A stretch of 6,264 nucleotides of DNA, taken from contig JBDIAP010000200.1 of assembly GCA_039812485.1 (NCBI GenBank), positions 1-6,264 on the forward strand, read 5' to 3'. Below the pieces are notes generated by a model. That model was not told the DNA's origin. It did not search any database and was given only the letters and a program-made list of their open reading frames with translations. The DNA comes from Kineosphaera sp039812485 (GTDB taxonomy: Bacteria > Actinomycetota > Actinomycetes > Actinomycetales > Dermatophilaceae). A program made the position numbers and the translations under genes. Below, one piece after another: positions 1 to 5,361 of the stretch (position 1 is the stretch's first letter; every line of letters starts with the position of its first letter).

Positions 1-470
1 CGCACGCGGGGCCCGCCGCCCTCGCGGTCGCGCAGGCGCTGGCGTCCTCGGATGCCGAGCCCGTGGTCGAGCGAGGCGAGGCGACAGAGCCGACCACGCG
101 CACCGGGACGAGCGGACGCACGGGGACGACCGGACGCACGGGGACGACCGGACGCATTGGGGCGACGGCGCCGACGGGGGCGACGGCGCCGACCTCATCA
201 CCTCACGGTCCGGGCTCCGCATCGCGTGTCGACGCCGTCGCGGCGCGCGGCGGCGACGGGCGGCCGGCCCTGCTGCTCGCTGCCTATCGGCGCGGCTCGC
301 TGCTGGCGGCGCTGCGCGGTGACGTCCGTGACCTGGGGGTCTATCGCACGCTGGCGGGGCTGCACGTCGAGACCGTCGACGTGCCCGCCGCGCAGGGCCT
401 CGACGTCGACACCCCGGCCGATCTCGCGCGTGCAGCGCGACACGACGCAGGCGGCGACCCGCGCGGGTAG
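1..470 (+). CDS. MobA-like molybdenum cofactor guanylyltransferase, C-terminal part (5' end outside window)
   Basis: The open frame starts at base 3 and gives 155 residues ending at TAG 468-470; the N-terminal nucleotide-binding half lies outside the window. MobA-family enzymes transfer GMP from GTP to molybdopterin in the cytoplasm. The visible match is the C-terminal part of the fold: a helix ending ALASSDA (residues 12-18), the strand-turn GDGRPALLLAAYRR (84-97), and the family's closing motif LDVDTPADL (133-141). Between the helix and the GDGRP strand, where relatives have only a few residues, there is an insertion of about 55 residues rich in Thr, Gly and Arg. Most of it is encoded by an 18-bp tandem repeat. 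The insert should form a disordered surface loop. The next gene starts 10 bp after the stop. Family assignment is from remembered motifs; a related NTP transferase of the same fold is possible. Confidence 0.72.
   Translation, partial: HAGPAALAVAQALASSDAEPVVERGEATEPTTRTGTSGRTGTTGRTGTTGRIGATAPTGATAPTSSPHGPGSASRVDAVAARGGDGRPALLLAAYRRGSLLAALRGDVRDLGVYRTLAGLHVETVDVPAAQGLDVDTPADLARAARHDAGGDPRG
98..187 (+). repeat. 18-bp tandem repeat (about 5 copies) inside the MobA-like gene
   Basis: Units start at 98, 116, 134, 152 and 170. The units at 116 and 134 are identical (acgcacggggacgaccgg); the unit at 98 differs at three bases and the last two have diverged further. Because 18 is a multiple of three, the reading frame is kept and each unit encodes a hexapeptide of the form (R/P)-(T/I)-G-(T/A)-(T/S)-(G/A). 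This looks like a coding minisatellite whose copy number could vary by slippage without breaking the gene. Confidence 0.9.
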
Positions 471-473
471 GTT
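468..473 (+). promoter_or_regulatory. Putative -10 element of a leaderless promoter for the quinone reductase
   Basis: TAGGTT matches the actinobacterial -10 consensus TANNNT and ends 7 bases before the ATG at 481. This is the spacing expected when transcription starts on the A of the start codon. The TA(G) of this hexamer is also the stop codon of the MobA-like gene. No clear -35 hexamer is seen 16-18 bp upstream. There is no spaced Shine-Dalgarno; the GGTGAG just before the ATG is too close to serve well. Confidence 0.4.
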
Positions 474-480
474 CGGTGAG

Positions 481-1458
481 ATGAAGGCCGTGACGATCCC
501 CCACCCTGGCGAGGCCGACGCGCTCGTGCTCGCCGACGTGCCCGACCCGAGCCCCGAGCCCGGCGAGGTGGTCATCGACGTCGTCGCCGCGGGCGTCAAC
601 CGCGCCGACATCATGCAGCGCCGCGGCTTCTATCCCCCGCCGCCGGGTGCCTCCGACTACCCCGGTCTGGAGGTCAGCGGGCGCATCGCCGAGATCGGTG
701 CGGGAGCAGGCGCGTTCGCGATCGGCGACGAGGTGTGCGCGCTGCTGTCCGGGGGCGGCTACGCCCAGCGCGTCGCGGTGCCGGTCGGGCAGGTGCTCCC
801 GGTGCCCCGCGGGGTCGGCATCATCGAGGCGGCCGGCCTGCCGGAGGTGGCGGCGACCGTGTGGAGCAACGTCGTCGGCACGGCCGGGCTGCAGCCTGGG
901 CAGACGCTGCTCGTGCACGGCGGGTCGAGCGGCATCGGCACGATGGCGATCCAGCTGGCCCACGCGCTCGGGGCACGGGTCGCGGTCACCGCGGGGTCGG
1001 CGGACAAGCTCGAGGCGTGCCGCGCGCTGGGCGCCGACATCCTTATCAACTACAAGGAGACCGACTTCGTGGCGGCGCTCGCGCAGGAGACCGACGGGCA
1101 CGGCGCCGACGTCATCCTCGACGTCGTCGGCGCCAAGTATCTGCCGCGCAACGTCGACGCGCTCGCCGTCGAGGGCCGGCTCGTCGTCATCGGCCTGCAG
1201 GGCGGCCGCACGGGCGAGCTCGACCTCGGCAAGCTGCTCGGCAAGCGGGGGGCCGTCTTCGCGACGTCGCTGCGAGCCCGTCCGGCGGCCGAGAAAGCGG
1301 AGATCGTCGCCGCCGTCCGCGAGCACGTGTGGCCGCTCGTCGAGGCGGGCCGCGTGCGGCCCGTCGTGCAGGAGGTGCTGCCGCTCGCGCGCGCCGCCGA
1401 TGCCCATCGCGTCCTGGAGGCGTCCGCGCACATCGGCAAAGTCATCCTCACGACCTGA
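481..1458 (+). CDS. NAD(P)H:quinone oxidoreductase, zinc-free MDR family (PIG3/zeta-crystallin type)
   Basis: A complete protein of 325 residues, the usual length for this family. Members are cytosolic and reduce quinones or other electrophiles with NADPH. The N-terminal GroES-like domain shows MKAVTIPHPG (1-10), AAGVNRADIMQRRGFYPPPPG (36-56) and YPGLEVSGRI (60-69). The Rossmann domain shows the nucleotide-binding loop LLVHGGSSGIGTMAIQLA (143-160), followed by VTAGSADKLEACRALGAD and INYKETDF. The C-terminus has the typical AADAHRVLEASAHIGKVIL. The catalytic-zinc Cys/His ligands of alcohol dehydrogenases are absent, as expected for quinone reductases. The frame is open upstream to base 52, but conserved homology begins at the ATG at 481 and the upstream part overlaps the MobA-like gene in another frame, so 481 is the start. 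The gene may be co-transcribed with its upstream neighbour or use its own leaderless promoter. The exact substrate cannot be read from the sequence. Confidence 0.93.
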   Translation: MKAVTIPHPGEADALVLADVPDPSPEPGEVVIDVVAAGVNRADIMQRRGFYPPPPGASDYPGLEVSGRIAEIGAGAGAFAIGDEVCALLSGGGYAQRVAVPVGQVLPVPRGVGIIEAAGLPEVAATVWSNVVGTAGLQPGQTLLVHGGSSGIGTMAIQLAHALGARVAVTAGSADKLEACRALGADILINYKETDFVAALAQETDGHGADVILDVVGAKYLPRNVDALAVEGRLVVIGLQGGRTGELDLGKLLGKRGAVFATSLRARPAAEKAEIVAAVREHVWPLVEAGRVRPVVQEVLPLARAADAHRVLEASAHIGKVILTT

Positions 1459-1468
1459 CCCCCGGCGG

Positions 1469-1514
1469 CCCGGCTCTTCGTCCGAGCACCCCGGGCTTTC
1501 GGGCTCCCCGGTGC
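1469..1514 (+). terminator. Hairpin-forming spacer after the quinone reductase gene, possible terminator
   Basis: Two alternative stem-loops can form. In the first, CCCGGCTC at 1469-1476 pairs with GAGC 1484-1487 plus CCGGG 1491-1495, with a bulge. In the second, GCACC at 1486-1490 pairs with GGTGC 1510-1514, with an inner GGG/CCC stem. They share bases 1486-1495 and so exclude each other. There is no run of T after either, so intrinsic termination is uncertain. The region lies between the stop at 1458 and the promoter of the next gene. Confidence 0.3.
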
Positions 1515-1550
1515 GGGGCCGATCGTTCGCGAGCGCCCACGACGGCGGCC

Positions 1551-1556
1551 TAGCCT
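1551..1556 (+). promoter_or_regulatory. Putative -10 element for the 2TM-domain gene
   Basis: TAGCCT fits TANNNT and lies 33 bases before the ATG at 1590. It predicts a start of transcription near 1563 and a leader of about 27 bases that contains the Shine-Dalgarno. No convincing -35 sequence is seen at 1527-1533. Confidence 0.45.
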
Positions 1557-1578
1557 GGGGGCAGGGACCGAGCGTGAC

Positions 1579-1585
1579 GGAGGAG
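1579..1585 (+). promoter_or_regulatory. Ribosome binding site of the 2TM-domain gene
   Basis: GGAGGAG ends four bases before the ATG at 1590, and its GGAGG core is six bases away. It is a strong Shine-Dalgarno that fixes this start. Confidence 0.8.
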
Positions 1586-1589
1586 ACCC

Positions 1590-1931
1590 ATGTCCGACCA
1601 GCCACCCCAGCCGCCCATCGAGCCCTATCGGGGAGCCCAGCCCATCGAGGACCTGCTGCGCAAGAAGGCGATCGAACGCATCGAGGAGCGCCGCGCCTTC
1701 CAGTGGCATCTCCTGTCGTATGTCGTGGTCAACGCCGCGCTCGTGCTCATCTGGCTGCTGACCGGCGCCGACTACTTCTGGCCGATCTGGCCGATGCTCG
1801 GCTGGGGTGTGGGGCTGGCGTTCCACACGATCGCCTACGTCAAGGGCGAGATCACCGAGGACGAGATCGGCGCCGAGATCGAACGCCTCCGCGGCTCGAT
1901 CAAGCCGCCGGGGCCACAGGACACGATCTGA
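1590..1931 (+). CDS. 2TM domain-containing small membrane protein
   Basis: A complete protein of 113 residues with the 2TM domain (a small domain of two membrane helices). A Pro-rich N-terminus (MSDQPPQPPIEPY) precedes a charged amphipathic stretch, EDLLRKKAIERIEERRAF (20-37). The first membrane helix is about 39-57 and begins with the family's FQWH motif followed by YVVVNAALVLIW. The second is about 63-84 and holds the hallmark YFWPIWPMLGWG and LAFH motifs. An acidic helix, GEITEDEIGAEIERLRG, follows and the tail is Pro-rich. The helices imply a cytoplasmic-membrane protein with both ends probably inside. In other proteins this domain can be attached to histidine kinases or other regulators; here it stands alone and no biochemical function is known. 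The strong Shine-Dalgarno and the -10 element upstream suggest its own transcript. Family call is firm; role unknown. Confidence 0.9.
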   Translation: MSDQPPQPPIEPYRGAQPIEDLLRKKAIERIEERRAFQWHLLSYVVVNAALVLIWLLTGADYFWPIWPMLGWGVGLAFHTIAYVKGEITEDEIGAEIERLRGSIKPPGPQDTI

Positions 1932-1932
1932 G

Positions 1933-1961
1933 GGTGGCGGGGCTGGAAGCGCGCCGCCGCC
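1933..1961 (+). terminator. Possible terminator hairpin between convergent genes
   Basis: GGTGGCGG (1933-1940) can pair with CCGCCGCC (1954-1961) over eight base pairs, including one G-T wobble, around a 13-base loop. It starts two bases after the 2TM gene's stop. There is no T tract, which is common for terminators in GC-rich actinobacteria. A second stem, CGAGCGG 1980-1986 with CCGCTCG 2002-2008, spans the end of the opposing gene and could serve either strand. Confidence 0.4.
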
Positions 1962-1987
1962 GGTCCGGGAGCAAGACCGCGAGCGGC

Positions 1988-2362
1988 TCACCCCTGGAAC
2001 ACCGCTCGGCACGTCGCCGAGGACCACACGGCGTCCCTGTCGTTGGTGTCGTTGAGCGCCCTTGAGACGACCCAGACGCCGTTCGTGCGCACCGCGACGA
2101 CCGGCACCCACAGGCCCGAGGAGGTGCGGATCGTCAACGTCGAGCAGTCGGGGAACTGCGTGACGGTCTCCACCACATCGCCGGGAACACCGACTCCCTG
2201 ACGAGTCGCCCACGCCTGCACGGCCACTCGCACCTCGACGTCCTCGGCCGGATCGATGCCGGCGGTGGAGGCCACGCGCTCGAGCCAGGCACCCAGCAGG
2301 CCTGACACCAGCGCGACGGGCACGAGCCACAGCACGACGGCTCGCCGCACACGATTCCCCAC
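1988..2362 (-). CDS. Putative membrane-anchored extracytoplasmic protein of unknown function
   Basis: I do not recognise this 124-residue protein. From the GTG at 2362 it starts MGNRVRR, a positively charged leader. One hydrophobic segment follows (about residues 8-27, AVVLWLVPVALVSGLLGAWL), which would be a signal anchor or signal peptide. The rest (about 30-124) is a small polar domain rich in Val and Trp, with strands such as STLTIRTSSGLWVPVVAVRTNGVWVVSRAL. It carries exactly two cysteines, Cys73 and Cys118, which could form a disulphide outside the cell. The start was chosen because GGAGG sits four bases upstream. An in-frame GTG at 2482 would add 40 residues before the membrane segment, with no such site seen in support. 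The gene begins 147 bp after the ppdK stop on the same strand, so read-through from ppdK is possible. No clear promoter is seen. Coding status is inferred from the signal segment, the Shine-Dalgarno and an intact frame. Confidence 0.6.
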   Translation of the reverse strand: MGNRVRRAVVLWLVPVALVSGLLGAWLERVASTAGIDPAEDVEVRVAVQAWATRQGVGVPGDVVETVTQFPDCSTLTIRTSSGLWVPVVAVRTNGVWVVSRALNDTNDRDAVWSSATCRAVFQG

Positions 2363-2366
2363 GTTG

Positions 2367-2371
2367 CCTCC
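2367..2371 (-). promoter_or_regulatory. Ribosome binding site that decides the start of the 124-aa protein
   Basis: On the - strand GGAGG (within GGGTGGAGG) lies four bases before the GTG at 2362. It supports this start over the in-frame GTG 120 bases upstream. Confidence 0.6.
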
Positions 2372-2509
2372 ACCCGTTGCGCTCCAGGTGAGGCGTCCGG
2401 AGACGAGCGCGCCGGGCGCCTCGTCGGATCGTCGGCCCGGAGCGGACCAGCGACCAGGATGAGGCACCCGGCGCGACACCACGAAGGTCGTGCGGGCGAG
2501 ACCGCGCGA

Positions 2510-5215
2510 TCAGCGCGTGTCGGAGCCGCCGCCTTCCATGACCGACGCGCGGCCGGCCTCGAGGCGGGCGACGGGCACCCGGAACGGCGAGCACGACACG
2601 TAGTCGAGGCCGATCGAGTCGAAGAAGTGCACCGACGCCGGGTCGCCGCCGTGCTCACCGCAGACTCCGAGGTGCAGCTCCGGGCGGGTGGCGCGGCCCT
2701 CCTTGGCGGCGATCTGCACGAGCCGGCCGACGCCGTCGACGTCGAGCGTCTCGAAGGGGCTGACCTTGAAGATGCCGCGCTCGAGGTAGTTGCTGAAGAA
2801 CTCGGCCTCGACGTCGTCACGGCTGAAGCCCCACGTCGTCTGGGTGAGGTCGTTGGTGCCGAAGCTGAAGAACTCCGCCGAGTTGGCGATGTCGCCGGCG
2901 GTGAGGGCCGCGCGCGGCAGCTCGATCATCGTGCCGATCGGGATCGTCGTGAGGTCGACGCCGGTCTCGTCGGAGACTTCGCGCTCGACGCGACGGATCG
3001 CCTCCTTCATGATGTCGAGCTCGTGCACGTCGCCGACGAGCGGGATCATGATCTCCGGCTTGGGGTCGCCGCCGGCCTTGATGCGCTCGGCCGCGGCCTC
3101 GCAGATCGCGCGGGCCTGCATGGTGAACAGGCCCTTGATCGACAGGCCGAGGCGCACACCGCGCAGACCCAGCATCGGGTTCTGCTCGTGGAGGCGCTCG
3201 ACCGCCGCGAGCAGCTCCTTGTCGGCCTCGGAGGCACCGCCGCCGACCTTCTCCGCGACGGCGACACGCGCCGTGATCTCCGTGATGTCGGGCAGGAACT
3301 CGTGCAGCGGCGGGTCGAGCAGCCGCACGGTGACCGGCAGGCCGTCCATCGCCTCGAAGATCTCGATGAAGTCGCCTCGCTGCAGCGGCAGCAGCGCGGC
3401 GAGCGCGGCCGCCCGGCCCTCGGGGGTGTCCGCGAGGATGAGCCGTTCGACGAGGCTGCGCCGGCTGCCGAGGAACATGTGCTCGGTGCGGCACAGCCCG
3501 ACGCCGATGGCGCCGAACCGGCGGGCGCGCGCGGAGTCTTCCCCGTTGTCGGCGTTGGCGCGCACGCCGAGCCGGCGCGCGCGGTCGGCGGCGTCCATGA
3601 TGCGGGCGACAGAGCGCACGAGGTCGTCGGCCTGGATCTCCTCCTCCGAGAGCTCGCCCTCGAAGTAGCGGACCACGGGCGGCGCCACGACGGGCACCTC
3701 GCCCTCGAAGACCTCTCCGGTCGTCCCGTCGATGGAGATGACGTCGCCGGCGCGCAGCATGCGGCCGTCGGGCAGGCGCATGACGCGGTTCTTGACGTCG
3801 ACGTCGAGCTCCTCGGCGCCGCACACGCAGGTCTTGCCCATGCCGCGGGCGACGACGGCGGCGTGCGACGTCTTGCCGCCGCGGCTCGTGAGGATGCCCT
3901 GGGCGGCGATCATGCCGCCGAGGTCGTCGGGGTTGGTCTCACGGCGCACGAGGATGACCTTGCGCCCGTTGACCGACAGGTCGACGGCCTCGTGGGAGTC
4001 GAAGACGATCTTGCCGGTGGCCGCGCCGGGTGAGGCGTTCATGCCCTTGGCGATGCGCTTCTTGTCGGCGTCCGGGTCGAACCGGGGGAACATCAGCTGG
4101 GCGAGCATGTCGCCGTCGACGCGGCGCAGGGCCTCGGCCTCGTCGATGATGCCCTCGTCGATGAGCTGGCAGGCGATGACGAACGCCGCGCCCGCGGTGC
4201 GCTTGCCCACGCGGGTCTGCAGCATCCAGAGGTTGCCCTCCTGCACCGTGAACTCGATGTCGCACAGGTCTCTGTAGTGACCTTCGAGTGTCGACATGAT
4301 GTTCATGAGCTGGTCGTAGGAGGCCTTGTCCAGCGACTCCAGGTCGGTCAGCGGCACCGTGTTGCGGATGCCGGCGACGACATCCTCACCCTGGGCGTTC
4401 TGCAGGTAGTCGCCGTAGACGCCCTGCGCGCCGCTGGCCGGGTCGCGGGTGAAGGCGACGCCGGTGCCGGACTTGCTGCCGAGGTTGCCGAAGACCATCG
4501 TGCAGACGTTGACCGCCGTGCCGAGCTCGGCCGGGATGTTCTCGCGCTTGCGATAGAGCACGGCGCGCTCGCTGTTCCACGACCCGAAGACCGCGCGGAC
4601 CGCGCCGAGCAGCTGCTCGCGGGGTTCCTGGGGGAAGTCGTTGCCCGTCTGCTCCTTGATGATCGCCTTGAAGCGGGCGACGATCGCCTTGAGGTCATCG
4701 ACGGTGAGGTCGGTGTCGCTCGCTGCGCCCGCCTCCCGCTTGGCCTCGTCGATGACGTCCTCGAAGAGGTCGCCGTCGAGGTCGAGCACGGTCTTGCCGT
4801 ACATCTGCAGCAGCCGGCGATAGGAGTCGTAGGCGAAGCGCGGGTTGTCCGATTGGCGGGCCAGCCCCTCGACGGACGCATCGTTGAGTCCGATGTTGAG
4901 GACGGTCTCCATCATGCCGGGCATCGAGAACTTGGCTCCCGAGCGCACGGAGAGCAGCAGTGGATCGTCGGCGTCGCCGAGCGTCTTGCCCGCCGCCTGC
5001 TCCAATCCCTTGACGTGCTCGTCGATCTCCCCGGCCAACTCCGCCGGCTCCTTGCCGGTGGTGAGGAACTGCCGGCAGGCCTCGGTCGTGATCGTGAAGG
5101 TGGGTGGCACCGGGATACCCATGTTGTACATCTCGGCGAGGTTGGCACCCTTCCCGCCGAGCAGGTCCTTGAGGTCCTTGTTGCCCTGGGAGAGGTCGTA
5201 GACGTAGGCGGACAT
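2510..5215 (-). CDS. ppdK: Pyruvate, phosphate dikinase
   Basis: A complete 901-residue cytosolic enzyme of normal family length, interconverting pyruvate + ATP + Pi and phosphoenolpyruvate + AMP + PPi. The ATP-binding part (about 1-360) has GGKGANLAEM with Lys22, the VRSGAKFSMPGMMETVLNIG segment with Arg91, and Asp319, Glu321 and Gln333. The swivelling phosphohistidine domain (about 390-510) has LTSRGGKTSHAAVVARGMG with catalytic His451. The Thr two residues before it (Thr449) is the residue that PDRP-type regulatory kinases modify in other organisms; no such regulator is in this window. The C-terminal PEP/pyruvate barrel (about 515-895) has CRTEHMF (Arg576), RLLDPPLHEFLP (Arg631), MIELPRAA (Glu765), FGTNDLTQ (Asn788) and VCGEHGGDP with the catalytic Cys852. 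All expected active-site residues are present, so the enzyme should be active. AAAGGA lies five bases before the ATG. A weak 5-bp hairpin overlaps the stop codon. The direction used in the cell is unknown: gluconeogenesis or PPi-dependent glycolysis. Confidence 0.97.
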   Translation of the reverse strand: MSAYVYDLSQGNKDLKDLLGGKGANLAEMYNMGIPVPPTFTITTEACRQFLTTGKEPAELAGEIDEHVKGLEQAAGKTLGDADDPLLLSVRSGAKFSMPGMMETVLNIGLNDASVEGLARQSDNPRFAYDSYRRLLQMYGKTVLDLDGDLFEDVIDEAKREAGAASDTDLTVDDLKAIVARFKAIIKEQTGNDFPQEPREQLLGAVRAVFGSWNSERAVLYRKRENIPAELGTAVNVCTMVFGNLGSKSGTGVAFTRDPASGAQGVYGDYLQNAQGEDVVAGIRNTVPLTDLESLDKASYDQLMNIMSTLEGHYRDLCDIEFTVQEGNLWMLQTRVGKRTAGAAFVIACQLIDEGIIDEAEALRRVDGDMLAQLMFPRFDPDADKKRIAKGMNASPGAATGKIVFDSHEAVDLSVNGRKVILVRRETNPDDLGGMIAAQGILTSRGGKTSHAAVVARGMGKTCVCGAEELDVDVKNRVMRLPDGRMLRAGDVISIDGTTGEVFEGEVPVVAPPVVRYFEGELSEEEIQADDLVRSVARIMDAADRARRLGVRANADNGEDSARARRFGAIGVGLCRTEHMFLGSRRSLVERLILADTPEGRAAALAALLPLQRGDFIEIFEAMDGLPVTVRLLDPPLHEFLPDITEITARVAVAEKVGGGASEADKELLAAVERLHEQNPMLGLRGVRLGLSIKGLFTMQARAICEAAAERIKAGGDPKPEIMIPLVGDVHELDIMKEAIRRVEREVSDETGVDLTTIPIGTMIELPRAALTAGDIANSAEFFSFGTNDLTQTTWGFSRDDVEAEFFSNYLERGIFKVSPFETLDVDGVGRLVQIAAKEGRATRPELHLGVCGEHGGDPASVHFFDSIGLDYVSCSPFRVPVARLEAGRASVMEGGGSDTR

Positions 5216-5220
5216 GGCGG

Positions 5221-5226
5221 TCCTTT
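5221..5226 (-). promoter_or_regulatory. Ribosome binding site of ppdK
   Basis: On the - strand AAAGGA lies five bases before the ATG at 5215. This is good Shine-Dalgarno spacing and agrees with the conserved N-terminus of the enzyme. Confidence 0.75.
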
Positions 5227-5254
5227 CGAGGATTTCGTCGCCGTTGACGCCGCC

Positions 5255-5260
5255 AATCTA
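5255..5260 (-). promoter_or_regulatory. Putative -10 element of the ppdK promoter
   Basis: On the - strand TAGATT fits TANNNT and is one of the few AT-rich patches in the 146-bp gap between ppdK and the hemerythrin gene. It predicts a start of transcription near 5248 and a leader of about 32 bases. The expected -35 position (about 5278-5283) is GC-only and unlike TTGACA, so an activator may be needed. AGGGG 5260-5264 and CCCCT 5271-5275 form a small inverted repeat at its upstream edge. Confidence 0.55.
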
Positions 5261-5281
5261 GGGGGGCGCACCCCTCGCCGC

Positions 5282-5301
5282 CCGGGGTCCTTGGTCCCCC
5301 A
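5282..5301 (-). promoter_or_regulatory. DosR/DevR-like imperfect dyad upstream of ppdK
   Basis: On the - strand the core is GGGGACCAAGGACCCC, an imperfect dyad centred between 5291 and 5292. Compared by eye with the remembered mycobacterial DosR consensus TTSGGGACTWWAGTCCCSAA, about 14 of 20 positions agree, 8 of 10 in the better half. The centre is about 43 bp upstream of the start of transcription inferred from the -10 element, a normal position for an activator that replaces a poor -35. In GC-rich DNA such a match can arise by chance, and no regulator gene is in the window. Confidence 0.3.
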
Positions 5302-5326
5302 ACCTCCGCCCGGCCTCGGCGCGCAC

Positions 5327-5355
5327 CCCCCGCGCGGGGGTCGACCGCGCGGGGG
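5327..5355 (-). terminator. Strong GC hairpin after the hemerythrin-domain gene, probable terminator
   Basis: CCCCCGCGCGG (5327-5337) pairs perfectly over 11 base pairs with CCGCGCGGGGG (5345-5355) around the seven-base loop at 5338-5344. It begins six bases after the stop codon on the - strand. There is no T tract, but the stem is very stable. It would separate this gene from the ppdK promoter downstream. An alternative small palindrome, CCCCCGCGCGGGGG (5327-5340), is contained in the same stretch. Confidence 0.6.
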
Positions 5356-5361
5356 ACCTCG

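Noticed and set aside
52..480. In-frame N-terminal extension of the quinone reductase (about 143 residues)
   Set aside because: It overlaps the MobA-like gene in another frame, is Arg/Pro/Ser-rich shadow sequence, and family homology begins exactly at the ATG at 481.
647..2065. + strand open frame (472 codons) overlapping the quinone reductase and the 2TM gene
   Set aside because: It is a frame-shifted shadow with Arg/Ser-rich low-complexity composition. The well-supported genes occupy this DNA in other frames.
2363..2482. Longer start (GTG at 2482) for the 124-aa protein
   Set aside because: It would put 40 polar residues before the signal-like segment, and the only clear Shine-Dalgarno precedes the GTG at 2362.
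2480..2515. Small hairpins at the ppdK stop (CGCGC/GCGCG) and just beyond it (CACGA/TCGTG)
   Set aside because: Stems of only five base pairs, one overlapping the stop codon and neither followed by a T tract; too weak to list as a terminator.
1050..2594. - strand open frame (514 codons) spanning three real genes
   Set aside because: It runs across the quinone reductase, the 2TM gene and the small membrane protein gene, is Arg/Gly-rich, and has no coherent motifs.
2459..4033. Long + strand open frame (524 codons) opposite ppdK
   Set aside because: It is the antisense shadow of ppdK. GC-rich codon use removes stops on the opposite strand, and the product is compositionally odd and matches nothing known to me.
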